DNA of 64,000 bases from Herpetosiphon giganteus (GTDB taxonomy: Bacteria; Chloroflexota; Chloroflexia; Chloroflexales; Herpetosiphonaceae), in contig NZ_JAFBCZ010000008.1 of assembly GCF_016907925.1 (NCBI RefSeq), positions 1 to 64,000 on the forward strand, given 5' to 3'. The notes under the pieces were generated by a model that was given only the letters and a program-made list of their open reading frames with translations, did not search any database and was not told the DNA's origin. Positions 40,676 to 49,540 of this stretch are shown here, piece after piece. Made by a program: the position numbers and the translations under genes. Each line of letters starts with the position of its first letter. Position 1 is the first letter of the stretch.

Positions 40676-41488
40676 TTAGACAGCTACATCGCGGCGCTCA
40701 AACAGTTTGACCGCAGCAAAACCACAGAGCACAATCACGCTGCCCAAGACCAAAAATGGCAAATAGTGAAAGCCATGTTTGAGCGGTTGGTTGTAATCGG
40801 CATAATAGAATGGCGAAAGTTTTTGCAACGGCACGAGCCAATCGATCACGCTGGCCAGCGAATTCGCAAAATAGCCAATTACTGCCAAAATCGTGGCCAC
40901 CGCCATGCTCAAGGCCCGCTTGCCTGTTGCCGCGCCAATCAGCAAGGCGATTGCCCCAAAGCACAGCGCCATCAAGCTCATGTTGAATGAGGCTGCGCCA
41001 AGTTCGCTAGCGCCAATTTGCATATCCAGCAGCAGCACACCAAGCCACAAGCTGAGCCACGTAATCAGGCCCATCGCCAACGAGAGTACGCACAGAGCAG
41101 CAAAGCTTTGCCAAACAATCGTTGAACGCCGAATAGGATGGGCCAAAATCAGGTCGAGCGTGCGGGCTTCTTCCTCGCCAGCAATCACCCGCGAGCCAAG
41201 CCCGATTGTAAAAATCATGACGATCAGCGGCAGCATAAAGCCAAATAAGCGGCCTTGAATATAGCCTGCTGGCGTGGTCAAATTGGCAACATCGGTTACC
41301 CCAAACGCCGCCAACATCTCCTTGGGCATGGCTTCCATAGCTTTGGCAAGCTGCTGGCTGGTTTCTGGGTTGTTCATCGCTGGGTAAAAGCCAATCAACA
41401 CAGCCACTAACATGATAATGCCCAAGCCCCACCACAGCAGCGAGCGCCGCCGTTCGTAGATGGTTTTGCTAAAAATATTACGCAACAT
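40676..41488 (-). CDS. ABC-2 type permease
   Basis: A 270-residue membrane protein with six predicted helices, starting MLRNIFSKTIYERRRSLLWWG, a typical ABC-2 export permease opening. The sequence GEEEARTLDLILAHPIRRSTIVWQS is the conserved cytoplasmic coupling loop. It overlaps the upstream ATPase gene by 11 bases. With that ATPase and the MarR-type regulator it forms an exporter cassette, probably for a drug, peptide or lipid. The extracellular loop (about 40-90) is the likely substrate-determining part. Confidence 0.88.
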   Translation of the reverse strand: MLRNIFSKTIYERRRSLLWWGLGIIMLVAVLIGFYPAMNNPETSQQLAKAMEAMPKEMLAAFGVTDVANLTTPAGYIQGRLFGFMLPLIVMIFTIGLGSRVIAGEEEARTLDLILAHPIRRSTIVWQSFAALCVLSLAMGLITWLSLWLGVLLLDMQIGASELGAASFNMSLMALCFGAIALLIGAATGKRALSMAVATILAVIGYFANSLASVIDWLVPLQKLSPFYYADYNQPLKHGFHYLPFLVLGSVIVLCGFAAVKLFERRDVAV

Positions 41489-42380
41489 CGCTCACCTCGC
41501 CTTTGTAGTAAGCCAAGAAAATATCTTCCAAATCGGTGGCTTGGCTGACTAAATCGCGCAATTCAAATTGGGCTGCGGTTTTGATCAACTGGTCAATCGA
41601 GCCAGTTACCGCGCAATGCACCTGGTTACCAAGCACTTGCAAATCGTCGATATTCGGAATATGGGCAAACGCACTAGGCTCAACTGGCTGAGCAAAATAG
41701 AGATCAAGTGTGCGCCGTGCCCGCGCCTTGAGCGCTTTGACGGTATCAATTGCCAATAATTTACCAGCGCGAATAATTCCGACCCGATCGCAAATATGCT
41801 CAACTTCCGACATCACATGCGACGAGAGAAAAACCGTGCGCCCAGAATTTTTGGCTTCGAGCACCAATTGATAAAAGGTTTGTTGCACCAACGGATCAAG
41901 CCCGCTCGTCGGTTCATCGAGAATTAACAGCTCTGGCTGGCCCATAAATGCTTGCACCAAACCAACTTTTTGCTTATTGCCCTTGGATAAGCTGCGAATT
42001 GGCCGTTTTAAATCCAGCTCAAGGCGCTCGGCCAGTTGTTTGATTGCCATTTGGCTGACATTACCACGCAGCTGGGCAAAATACTCCAGCATTTCTCGGC
42101 CCGTCATTTTCTCATACATCACCAATTCGCCAGGCAAATAGCTAATTTTTTGGTGAATCGCCAGCGAATCGCGCTGCGAATCAAGGCCAAAAATCTGTGC
42201 ACTGCCGCTGGTTGGCCGAATAAAATCCAAAATCGTTCGAATGGTCGTGGTTTTGCCTGCACCGTTTGGCCCCAAATAGCCAAATACTTCCCCTTGCACC
42301 ACCTGCAAATTTAAGTCATCAATGCCGCGATTTTTGCCATAGGTTTTGCAAAGGTTCGTGGTTTGAACAACCGTGGTCAT
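41478..42380 (-). CDS. ABC transporter ATP-binding protein
   Basis: A 300-residue ATPase. Walker A is GPNGAGKTT, the signature LSKGNKQKVGLVQAF, Walker B LLILDEPTSGLDPLVQ and the switch His is in VFLSSHVMSEVEHICDRV. A C-terminal extension (about 215-300) is of the DrrA/bacitracin type, common in ABC-2 exporters. AAAGGA fits the ATG at 42380 better than the ATG two codons earlier. It begins 2 bases after the regulator stop and overlaps the permease, so the three genes are a unit. Confidence 0.92.
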   Translation of the reverse strand: MTTVVQTTNLCKTYGKNRGIDDLNLQVVQGEVFGYLGPNGAGKTTTIRTILDFIRPTSGSAQIFGLDSQRDSLAIHQKISYLPGELVMYEKMTGREMLEYFAQLRGNVSQMAIKQLAERLELDLKRPIRSLSKGNKQKVGLVQAFMGQPELLILDEPTSGLDPLVQQTFYQLVLEAKNSGRTVFLSSHVMSEVEHICDRVGIIRAGKLLAIDTVKALKARARRTLDLYFAQPVEPSAFAHIPNIDDLQVLGNQVHCAVTGSIDQLIKTAAQFELRDLVSQATDLEDIFLAYYKGEVSDVA

Positions 42381-42382
42381 GG

Positions 42383-42850
42383 TCATTCCTTTCGTTCGTT
42401 GCGCCATTTTTCAATCAGCAACGGTAATTCACGCTCAAAAAAAGCATACAGATCGTGCATTTCGCGCAGCCGTGCGCCCTCGTGACCCTCAGGATCGCTT
42501 AATAACGCCAAGCCTTGGTTTGCCAGCTCGCGAAACGCCCCAACCGCTTGAAATTGTTGGGCCAGCAAATCGGCCCATGTGCCTTCGCGAATCTCAAAAT
42601 AATCGCGTCGTTCGCCTGGAATTGTAGTTTTGTTGATCAGGCCAATGTGCAGCAACCAGCGGGTCATGGTGCTAATCGAGCCTTTGCTAGCGTTCAACAC
42701 CTGCGCCAGCTCAGTTGCATTTTGCTGCGGCGGATCGCAAACCAATAACCAGCCCATAATTCGACCAGCCATGCGCGGAATACCCCCAGCTTTTTCGTAA
42801 AAAACCGCAATCCGTTCTGCATAGGCCAAACGTGCTTGTACATTATCCAT
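42383..42850 (-). CDS. GbsR/MarR-family transcriptional regulator
   Basis: A 155-residue winged-helix protein. The HTH region is ATELAQVLNASKGSISTMTRWLLHIGLI, with the wing NKTTIPGERRDYFEIREG; this is the GbsR branch of MarR. The protein likely controls the ABC exporter immediately downstream and, from the operator upstream of its own start (42905-42924), itself. Typical ligands are the compounds exported by the neighbouring pump. It is divergent from the ArsR-CDF operon. Confidence 0.85.
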   Translation of the reverse strand: MDNVQARLAYAERIAVFYEKAGGIPRMAGRIMGWLLVCDPPQQNATELAQVLNASKGSISTMTRWLLHIGLINKTTIPGERRDYFEIREGTWADLLAQQFQAVGAFRELANQGLALLSDPEGHEGARLREMHDLYAFFERELPLLIEKWRNERKE

Positions 42851-42904
42851 AGCGCTACTCGATTCTGTTCAGTACTGATTGAATAGAATCTAGCACGTTC
42901 AGTA

Positions 42905-42924
42905 AGTTCAGTCAATACTGAACT
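42905..42924. promoter_or_regulatory. Palindromic operator upstream of the MarR-type regulator
   Basis: A perfect 8-bp inverted repeat with four-base spacer, AGTTCAGT-CAAT-ACTGAACT. A related site, TCAGTACTGA, lies at 42869-42878, and both are followed by CTGATTGAATA. Paired sites 19-72 bases before the regulator start are typical for MarR autoregulation. Confidence 0.55.
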
Positions 42925-42968
42925 GATTGAATATGATACGTGGTCTAAAACAAAAGGTTGCAAACTAC

Positions 42969-43016
42969 TTGACGAAGCGCAAACGATTTGATAATTTAGC
43001 AATTGTGCAATCGTTT
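42969..43016 (+). promoter_or_regulatory. Promoter and ArsR-type operator of the arsR-CDF operon
   Basis: TTGACG (42969-42974) and TAATTT (42992-42997) are separated by 17 bases. AAACGATT (42981-42988) and its exact inverse AATCGTTT (43009-43016) flank the -10 region, so a repressor bound there would block the promoter. The ArsR start codon follows at 43033 with GAGG eight bases upstream. Confidence 0.55.
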
Positions 43017-43032
43017 ATGTGAGGCCTCGATT

Positions 43033-43434
43033 ATGCATGACCATAATCACGACGGAATTAATCCGGCCATGGTTGAGCGTGGGCGGCAAATGCTCCACGA
43101 CGACGAGAGCTATTTTTTGATGGCCGAAACCTTTCGGGCCTTGGCTGATTCGACGCGAGTAAAAATTGTTGGTTGTTTGCTGGAACAAGAGCTGTGTACC
43201 GCTGATCTGGCGGCGATTCTAAATTATTCCGAGTCGGCGGTTTCGCAACATTTGCGCGTGCTCCGCCAATTACGCTTGGTCAAGCAACGCCGCGAGGGCA
43301 AATTGGTTTTTTATAGCCTCGACGACGACCATGTGCGGGTGCTGGTGCTGGTTTGTCTGAATCATATTCGCCATGGCTCAACCACAGATCCATCGGTTGC
43401 GCCAATTTTAGCTGTGTTGGAGGAAGAACGATGA
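43033..43434 (+). CDS. ArsR/SmtB-family metal-sensing repressor
   Basis: A 133-residue winged-helix repressor. A His-rich N-terminus (MHDHNHDG) precedes the HTH (TADLAAILNYSESAVSQHLRVLRQL). In helix alpha-5 the metal site motif D-x-H-x10-H-x2-H is complete (D98, H100, H111, H114), as in zinc sensors SmtB and CzrA. It should release DNA when zinc or cobalt binds, inducing the efflux gene that overlaps its stop codon. The start at 43033 is preferred to the earlier in-frame codon because of the GAGG site. Confidence 0.9.
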   Translation: MHDHNHDGINPAMVERGRQMLHDDESYFLMAETFRALADSTRVKIVGCLLEQELCTADLAAILNYSESAVSQHLRVLRQLRLVKQRREGKLVFYSLDDDHVRVLVLVCLNHIRHGSTTDPSVAPILAVLEEER

Positions 43435-44366
43435 GCGGACATCACGACCACGGACATCATCACCATCATAGCGTGCCCGCCGATGCTGGTGGCCGCCTGA
43501 TTTTGGCCTTAGTCATTACCTTTGGCTTTGTTGGGGTTGAAATTGTGGCTGGTTTGTGGGCCAATAGTTTGGCACTGCTCACCGACGCTGCCCACAACGC
43601 CAGCGATGTGCTGGCCTTGCTGCTTAGCTGGATTGCGCTGTGGCTCACGCGCCGTCCTGCTCACGCCCGCAAAACGTTTGGCTACCATCGCGCTGGCATT
43701 TTGGCAGCCTTCGTCAATTCGTTGACCTTGGTTGGCATCGCCTTGGGTATTGGCTGGGAGGCGATCGAGCGCTTGCAAAACCCGCTAGAAGTTGATGCGC
43801 CGATTATGATTGGGGTTTCGTTGATTGCGGTGTTGGTCAATGCTGGCACAGCGTGGCTGGTGTATCGGGGCAGCGAAAACGACCTCAATCTGCGCAGCGC
43901 TTTTGTGCACTTGATGGGCGATGTGCTCTCAACGATTGGCGCAACGATTGCCGGAGCAATCATCTTCTTTACCAATTGGCGCTGGCTTGATCCGCTAGTT
44001 TCGGTGTTGATTGCAGGCTTTATCATCTGGCATGCTTGGCAAATTCTGCGCGATTCGATTGATGTGTTGTTGGAAGCAACGCCACGCGATATTGATGTCG
44101 ACAAAGTGGTTAGCGATTTGCAAACCATTCCTGGGGTACAGGCGATTCACGATTTGCATATTTGGAGCATCACTGCCAGCATGCGCGCGCTCTCGGCTCA
44201 CGTTGTGACCAACCAACAAGATCCACAGCGCAGCCCACAATTGATTAACGCAATCAATGAGCTACTTTGCCATAGCTACAACATTGGCCATGCCACCCTG
44301 CAACTTGAATGTTCGTGCAACACAACCCAACTCTATTGCACGCTGACTGAGCAACACCAACATTGA
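43431..44366 (+). CDS. Cation diffusion facilitator (zinc efflux)
   Basis: A 311-residue CDF transporter of the CzcD/ZitB type, expelling Zn(II) (possibly Co or Cd) in exchange for protons. The N-terminus is very His-rich (MSGHHDHGHHHHH). Helix II carries LLTDAAHNASDVLALLLSW and helix V carries VHLMGDVLSTIG, which hold the transport-site His/Asp pairs. The cytoplasmic ferredoxin-like domain starts at about 210 and contains HDLHIWSITASM. Its ATG overlaps the ArsR stop (ATGA) with GGAGGAAG upstream, so the two are translationally coupled. Confidence 0.93.
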   Translation: MSGHHDHGHHHHHSVPADAGGRLILALVITFGFVGVEIVAGLWANSLALLTDAAHNASDVLALLLSWIALWLTRRPAHARKTFGYHRAGILAAFVNSLTLVGIALGIGWEAIERLQNPLEVDAPIMIGVSLIAVLVNAGTAWLVYRGSENDLNLRSAFVHLMGDVLSTIGATIAGAIIFFTNWRWLDPLVSVLIAGFIIWHAWQILRDSIDVLLEATPRDIDVDKVVSDLQTIPGVQAIHDLHIWSITASMRALSAHVVTNQQDPQRSPQLINAINELLCHSYNIGHATLQLECSCNTTQLYCTLTEQHQH

Positions 44367-44605
44367 AAGGATGAAGGATGAAATAAAAGCAAATTGAAAA
44401 GGATGAAGGAAAAGCAAAGGGCAAAAGCTTAAAATCAAATTTGGCTCTAGGCTACAGGCTTTTGGCTATAGAAACCACGAAGAACACGAAGGGGAATGAG
44501 GCTCTTGACTATGCGCTTTTGGTCTTCATTCCTCATAATTCATAATTCATCCTTCATCCTTTTTTTCATTCCTCATAATTCATCCTTCATAATTCATCCT
44601 TTCTA
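44366..44605. repeat. Intergenic repeat mosaic (families B, E, C)
   Basis: It starts at the CDF stop codon with AAGGATGAAGGATGAAAT and continues with AGGCTACAGGCTTTTGGC-type units, ACCACGAAGAACACGAAGG (44474-44492) and a long run of inverted-orientation TCATAATTCATAATTCATCC units (44525-44601) that could pair with the first part. The gap of 296 bases before argD has no other content except a promoter. Confidence 0.78.
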
Positions 44606-44610
44606 GAAAG

Positions 44611-44619
44611 TGCTACAAT
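44611..44619 (+). promoter_or_regulatory. Extended -10 promoter of argD
   Basis: TG-C-TACAAT lies 44 bases before the argD start and matches an extended -10 box. No ARG box was recognised. Confidence 0.45.
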
Positions 44620-44662
44620 GCACGCCAATTGATTTTTTGCTAACAGGGATGGAATCGAGGCC

Positions 44663-45877
44663 ATGACACAAAGCGAACAAGAAGCGATTATTGCCCAGAG
44701 TGATACATTTTTGTTGCCGCTCTACAAACGAGCCAAACTCGCTTTAGTCGGTGGCGAAGGCGCATGGTTGCATGCCGCCGATGGACGGCGTTTGTTGGAT
44801 GGCACCGCTGGAATTGCGGTCAATGCCTTGGGTTATGGCGATGCCGAAGTTGTGGCGGCGATTCAGCAGGCAGCAACTGGTTTGTTGCACACATCGAACC
44901 TCTATTACACGGCCTCGGTCGCCGAATTGGCTCAACGCCTAGTCGATTTGACTCCGTGGGCCAGCAAAGCTTTTTTCTGTAATTCTGGCACTGAAGCCAT
45001 CGAAGCCAGCCTGAAATTTGCCCGCCGCTATACCCATAATCAACGGCCTGAGCAACAAACTGGTTTTGTGGCCTTTCACGATTCGTTTCATGGCCGTTCG
45101 ATGGGCGCGTTGTCGGTCACCTCACGCGAGGCCTACCGCACACCGTTTAATCCCTTGATTCCAGGCGTGCGTTTTATCGGCCTTGAATGCGACCAAGCGA
45201 CGCTCGAAGCAACGATTGATAGCAGCGTTGCCGCCGTGATTGTTGAGCCAATTCAAGGCGAAGGCGGCATTCGGCCAATCAGCCCTGAGTTTGCGCAAGC
45301 CCTGCGCCGCCGTTGCGATCAGGTCGATGCAATTTTGATTTTCGATGAGATTCAATGTGGCATGGGTCGCACTGGCGATGTTTGGGCGCACGAAGCCTTG
45401 GGCATGGCTCCCGATATTATGGCGCTGGCCAAGCCGCTTGGTGGTGGCTTACCAATTGGCGCGGTTTTGGTCAACGAACGGGTCGCCAAAGCGTTAAATT
45501 ATGGTGATCATGGCACGACCTTTGGTGGCAATCCCTTTATTTGTGCCGTTGCCAATGTGGTTTTGCAAAAGCTGACCCATCCAACCATGCTTGATCATGT
45601 GCGCTCGGTGGGGGCCGAATTGGGCGCTGGCCTGCGCGATTTGGGCGAACGGTTCGATGTGATTAGTGCTGTGCGTGGGCGGGGCTTGATTTGGGGCGTA
45701 GAATTCAAAGGCCCAACCGCTGCCCAAATTACCGATGCCGCCTTCGACCAAGGCTTGTTGTTGGTTGGTTCTGGCAACGATGTGGTGCGGGTTATTCCGC
45801 CGTTGGTGCTCGGCCACAACGATGCCGAGGAATTAGTTACCCGCTTGGGCGATGCAATTAGCCAAGTTGTGAGCTAA
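44663..45877 (+). CDS. argD: Acetylornithine aminotransferase-type class III PLP enzyme
   Basis: A 404-residue class III aminotransferase that converts N-acetylglutamate semialdehyde to N-acetylornithine with glutamate. Features are HAADGRRLLDGTAGIAVNALG, CNSGTEAIEASLKFARR, IVEPIQGEGGI, IFDEIQCGMGRTGDVWAHE and ALAKPLGGGLPIGA, where the PLP Lys is in AKPLGGG. The end (VTRLGDAISQVVS) is standard. Ornithine or 4-aminobutyrate aminotransferase cannot be fully excluded, but the length and spacing fit ArgD. No other arg genes are adjacent. A family A repeat follows the stop. Confidence 0.87.
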   Translation: MTQSEQEAIIAQSDTFLLPLYKRAKLALVGGEGAWLHAADGRRLLDGTAGIAVNALGYGDAEVVAAIQQAATGLLHTSNLYYTASVAELAQRLVDLTPWASKAFFCNSGTEAIEASLKFARRYTHNQRPEQQTGFVAFHDSFHGRSMGALSVTSREAYRTPFNPLIPGVRFIGLECDQATLEATIDSSVAAVIVEPIQGEGGIRPISPEFAQALRRRCDQVDAILIFDEIQCGMGRTGDVWAHEALGMAPDIMALAKPLGGGLPIGAVLVNERVAKALNYGDHGTTFGGNPFICAVANVVLQKLTHPTMLDHVRSVGAELGAGLRDLGERFDVISAVRGRGLIWGVEFKGPTAAQITDAAFDQGLLLVGSGNDVVRVIPPLVLGHNDAEELVTRLGDAISQVVS

Positions 45878-45886
45878 AAAAATAGA

Positions 45887-46028
45887 CCCCTCACCCCAAC
45901 CCCTCTCCCACACGGGGTGCGAGGGGCTTTTATCTCGTGGTTCTCTTCCAATTCCTTGGTGAAACACGGATACTCCCCCTCGCCCGCGTTCAGTGGGCGA
46001 GGGGGTTGGGGGGTTGGGGGGTTGAGGG
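45887..46028. repeat. Paired-hairpin intergenic repeat, family A, between convergent genes
   Basis: It runs from CCCCTCACCCCAACCCC to GGGGTTGGGGGGTTGAGGG and contains the ACCTCGCCCG/GGGCGAGGGGG-type hairpins. It fills the space between the argD (+) and purA (-) stops, where its hairpins could terminate both. The GGGGTTGGGG unit at its end is tripled. Confidence 0.8.
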
Positions 46029-46036
46029 AACCTAAA

Positions 46037-47323
46037 CTAGAAAATTTCCTGCAAGGCCACCATTTGCTCGCGCGATGGGCCGACCGAAATCATGCCCAAG
46101 CGCACGCCAACCAATTGGCTTAAACGGCGCACATAGCGTTGGGCAGCTTCGGGCAACTCATCAAGGGTGCGAGCATCGCTGGTATTGGTTTTCCAGCCTG
46201 GATATTCTTCGTAAATTGGTTCGACTTGGCTCAGCACCGAAATCGACGATGGGAACGAATCAAGCTCGGTGTCGTTCCAGCGATAGCCAATACAAATCTT
46301 CAGCGTCTCAACATCATCAAGCACATCGAGCTTGGTCAGCGCGATTGAGCTAATGCCGTTGATTTCGGCAGCGTAGCGAGCAGCCACTGCATCGAACCAA
46401 CCAACCCGCCGAGGCCGACCGGTGGTTGTGCCAAATTCTTGGCCAGCTTGACGAATATGCTCGCCAAGATCGTCGGTTAATTCGGTTGGGAAGGGGCCAC
46501 CACCAACGCGAGTTGTATAGGCTTTGTAAATTCCCACCACGCCATTCAAGCGCATTGGCGGAATTCCAGCGCCTTGGCAAGCGCCTGCTGAGCCAGTTGC
46601 GGTTGAAGTCACATAGGGGAATGTGCCATAATCAACATCCAACAAGGCACCCTGATTGCCCTCGATCAAAATTGGAATATCGCGGCGCAAGGCATCTTGC
46701 ACCATGCCATGGATTGGCACGATATGGGATTCGAGTTGGCGGCCAAACTCCAAATATTGCAAATACATATCGTGCAACGAGGCGCTTGGCTGAGCGCTAT
46801 ACATTTTGTTCAGCACGCGACCTTTGTATTCTAAGACGCTGGTTAGGCGGCTGAGCAAGGTTTCTTCGTGCAACAAATCGCCCATGCGAATGCCCATCCG
46901 CGAAGCTTTATCAACATAGGCAGGGCCAATGCCGCGTTTGGTAGTGCCAATTTCGTTTGCGCCACGATCTTTTTCTTCGAGCGCATCGAGCGAAACGTGA
47001 TAGGGCATCACGACATGAGCGCGATCGCTGATATACAATTGATCAAGCGAAACATTGGCCTCGCGCAAGGCTTGAAGTTCCTTCAACAAGACCGCAGGAT
47101 CGATCACCGTGCCTGCGCCGATAATATTGACCACATTGGCATCGAAAATTCCGGCGGGCGTGAGGTGCAATTTAAATGTGCCAAGATGGTTGATCACGGT
47201 ATGGCCGGCGTTCGAGCCACCGGCAGCGCGAATAACCAATTTGGCTTTGGTTGCCAATAAATCGACAACACGACCTTTGCCCTCGTCGCCCCATTGAGCG
47301 CCAAGAACTGCAACGACTGGCAT
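46037..47323 (-). CDS. purA: Adenylosuccinate synthetase
   Basis: A 428-residue GTP-dependent enzyme joining IMP and aspartate in AMP synthesis. The opening is [19 protein letters not shown] with the P-loop. [12 protein letters not shown], the central [23 protein letters not shown]-like region and [16 protein letters not shown], and the C-terminal [13 protein letters not shown] and SVGPSREQM match the family. The ATG at 47323 gives the conserved MPVVAVLGA. It is the last gene of a minus-strand run that also contains an aminotransferase, a zinc ribbon and a glycosyltransferase; it lies 38 bases after the latter. Confidence 0.96.
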   Translation of the reverse strand: [428 protein letters not shown]

Positions 47324-47361
47324 ATGTATCACCTTTTCTGTAAGAGGAGCAAATACCGTGG

Positions 47362-48054
47362 TTATGGGCGACCGAGCAAACGCAAACGGAATAACGCCCA
47401 AACCGTCAAAAAGCCATATTTGGGGTGCATTTTCTTGCCCTCTTCATAGGTACGCCCCAAGTATGTAATTGGCACTTCAAAAATTCGCTCACCCTGCATC
47501 AGAACCTTCGCCGTTATTTCTGCCTCAATCCGAAAATCGCTAGAAACCAAGTTCATCGAGCGCATAATATCGGTGCGCATGACCTTGTAGCAGGTTTCCA
47601 TATCGGAGATCCAACAGTTGAACAGCAAATTGGTTAAAAAGGTGAGACCTTTGTTGCCAATAGCATTCCAAAAATACATGCCGGTATGCCGACCCATAAA
47701 GCGCGAACCAAACGCAACATTCACCAACCCAGCTTCAATTGGTTTGATCAATTCATAAAAATCTTGGGGGTCATATTCGAGGTCGGCATCTTGAATTACA
47801 ACAATCTCGCCAGTTGCGTGGGTAAGGGCTGTGCGAATGGCAGCGCCCTTACCGCGATTGTGGCTATGCCGCACAACTTGCATGTGTGGGTAGATGGTCG
47901 TTAATTGTTGTAAGACCTCATAGGTAGCGTCTTGCGAACAATCGTCGACGGCGATCCATTGCATTGGAATGGTAATTTGCGCCAAGCGCTCTAGCATTTT
48001 TGCAATCGTTGCTGCTTCATTGTAGCAAGGAATTAACACAGATAAAAGCATCAT
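47362..48054 (-). CDS. Family 2 glycosyltransferase (dolichyl-phosphate-mannose-synthase-like)
   Basis: A 230-residue GT2 enzyme. Motifs are LIPCYNEAATIAKMLERL, VDDCSQDATYEV, NRGKGAAIRTALTHATGE, the DADLEYDP DXD-like element and SDMETCYKVMR. The end (KKMHPKYGFLTVWALFRLRL) may be amphipathic and contact the membrane; no long transmembrane tail is present. It probably transfers a sugar to a polyprenyl-phosphate or surface glycan. The start 48054 has AGGA just upstream and lies 32 bases after the zinc ribbon gene. Confidence 0.88.
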   Translation of the reverse strand: MMLLSVLIPCYNEAATIAKMLERLAQITIPMQWIAVDDCSQDATYEVLQQLTTIYPHMQVVRHSHNRGKGAAIRTALTHATGEIVVIQDADLEYDPQDFYELIKPIEAGLVNVAFGSRFMGRHTGMYFWNAIGNKGLTFLTNLLFNCWISDMETCYKVMRTDIMRSMNLVSSDFRIEAEITAKVLMQGERIFEVPITYLGRTYEEGKKMHPKYGFLTVWALFRLRLLGRP

Positions 48055-48086
48055 TTTTTCCTAAAAATCCCCAAGCAGCAATGCAA

Positions 48087-48362
48087 CTAGAACACAAACA
48101 ACACAATTACAATCAAAATAGCCAAAATGGCAATTGCCGCTCCCAAGAATTTAAGTTGTTCGGTTTGGCGTTGTTTGGCAATAATCACGCGACATTCTGG
48201 GCAGTAGGGTACATCGGGCAAGGTTGCACTTAACAGGGAAGGGGTTTTAAAAGCTGCTTGCACCAACTCTTTGAAGGTAATCAAAGGTTGCGCCATGCGC
48301 ACGTCATCGGGCGTAAGCTGTCGTTGACAGCGGGTACATACAACAGGTGATTCGGCACTCAT
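48087..48362 (-). CDS. Zinc ribbon protein with C-terminal membrane helix
   Basis: A 91-residue protein. Two Cys pairs, CTRC (residues 9-12) and CPEC (about 54-57), form a split zinc ribbon. After a basic linker (KQRQTEQLK) a hydrophobic helix of about 19 residues ends the chain (AIAILAILIVIVLFVF), so the ribbon probably faces the cytoplasm as a tail-anchored protein. Function is unknown. It lies between an aminotransferase and a glycosyltransferase gene, with 18- and 32-base gaps. Confidence 0.7.
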   Translation of the reverse strand: MSAESPVVCTRCQRQLTPDDVRMAQPLITFKELVQAAFKTPSLLSATLPDVPYCPECRVIIAKQRQTEQLKFLGAAIAILAILIVIVLFVF

Positions 48363-48379
48363 GGCGCATCCTTTACAAT

Positions 48380-49540
48380 TTACAATGAACGAACGTAGCG
48401 CTCGATTCGTTCTAAAGCGGTTTCAATATTATCCATGCTGGTTGCGTAGCACATACGCACGAAGCCCGCGCCGCTTGGCCCAAAGGCATCGCCTGGAACA
48501 ACCGCAACTTTTTCATTATAAAGTAAGCCTTCAACAAAGGCTTCACTGGTTAGCCCCAAACTGCTAACTTGGGGGAAAACGTAAAACGCGCCTTGTGGTT
48601 CGAAGGTTGGCAGGCCAATTTGGCGCAACCCAGCCACAATCACTTGGCGACGGCGATCGTATTCGCTGACCATGCGTTGCACATCTTCTTCGCCAGTTTG
48701 CAAGGCTGCCAAACCAGCATATTGGGCAACCGTTGGCGCAGACATAATAGCGTATTGATGGATTTTGCGCACGGCATTGGCAATCTCTGCTGAGGCCGCC
48801 AACCAACCCAAGCGCCAGCCAGTCATGGCATAGGCCTTCGAGAAGCCACCAAGCAAAATTGTGCGCTCGCGCATGCCAGGCAATTGAGCAAAACTGGTGT
48901 GCTCAACTCCATACACCAAACGATCGTAAATCTCATCGGAAAATACCAAAAGATCGTATTGTTCGGCCAATGCAGCAATATCCAACAAGCGTTCGCGGCT
49001 CATTACCGCACCAGTTGGATTATTGGGATAGCCAATTAAAATCGCTTTGGTTTTGGGCGTAATTGCCGCCTCGATTGCCTCGCGAGTTACTTGAAACTCT
49101 TGCTCAACCGAAGTGCTGACATACACCGGAAACCCGCCAGCAAAGACCACACTTGGGCCATAGGCCACAAAACATGGCTCAGGAATAATCACTTCATCGC
49201 CAGGATCGATGGTTGCCAGCATAGCATTTTGCAAGGCTTCGCTAACCCCAACCGTAATCAACAACTCATTCTCAGGATCATAATTGATTCCATAGAGCTG
49301 ATTGAGATGTTTTTGCAATTCTTGGCGCAGCTCAATCGTCCCCGAGTTTGAGGTATACGCAGTTTTGCCTTGCTGCAACGAACGAATCCCCGCTTGGGTA
49401 ATCGTGTAGGGCGTGACAAAATCTGGCTCGCCGATTCCGAGCGAAATCACATTCTCCATTGTGGCAGCAATATCAAAAAACCGCCGTATCCCTGATGGTG
49501 GAACGCTCTGCACCCTTGCAGAAAGTCGCTCACGCGTCAT
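48380..49540 (-). CDS. Aspartate-type class I/II aminotransferase
   Basis: A 386-residue fold-type I PLP enzyme. It has ISLGIGEPDFVTP near the start, AYTSNSGTIELRQEL, IIPEPCFVAYGP, YPNNPTGAVM, FSDEIYDRLVY and GGFSKAYAMTGWRLGW, where the Lys of SKAYAM binds PLP. This layout is the AspC/PatA/AlaT-like Ib subgroup, using aspartate, alanine or aromatic amino acids; the exact donor is not clear. It begins the minus-strand run leading to purA. The start 49540 has a GGAGGCAGCC site upstream. Confidence 0.9.
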   Translation of the reverse strand: MTRERLSARVQSVPPSGIRRFFDIAATMENVISLGIGEPDFVTPYTITQAGIRSLQQGKTAYTSNSGTIELRQELQKHLNQLYGINYDPENELLITVGVSEALQNAMLATIDPGDEVIIPEPCFVAYGPSVVFAGGFPVYVSTSVEQEFQVTREAIEAAITPKTKAILIGYPNNPTGAVMSRERLLDIAALAEQYDLLVFSDEIYDRLVYGVEHTSFAQLPGMRERTILLGGFSKAYAMTGWRLGWLAASAEIANAVRKIHQYAIMSAPTVAQYAGLAALQTGEEDVQRMVSEYDRRRQVIVAGLRQIGLPTFEPQGAFYVFPQVSSLGLTSEAFVEGLLYNEKVAVVPGDAFGPSGAGFVRMCYATSMDNIETALERIERYVRSL

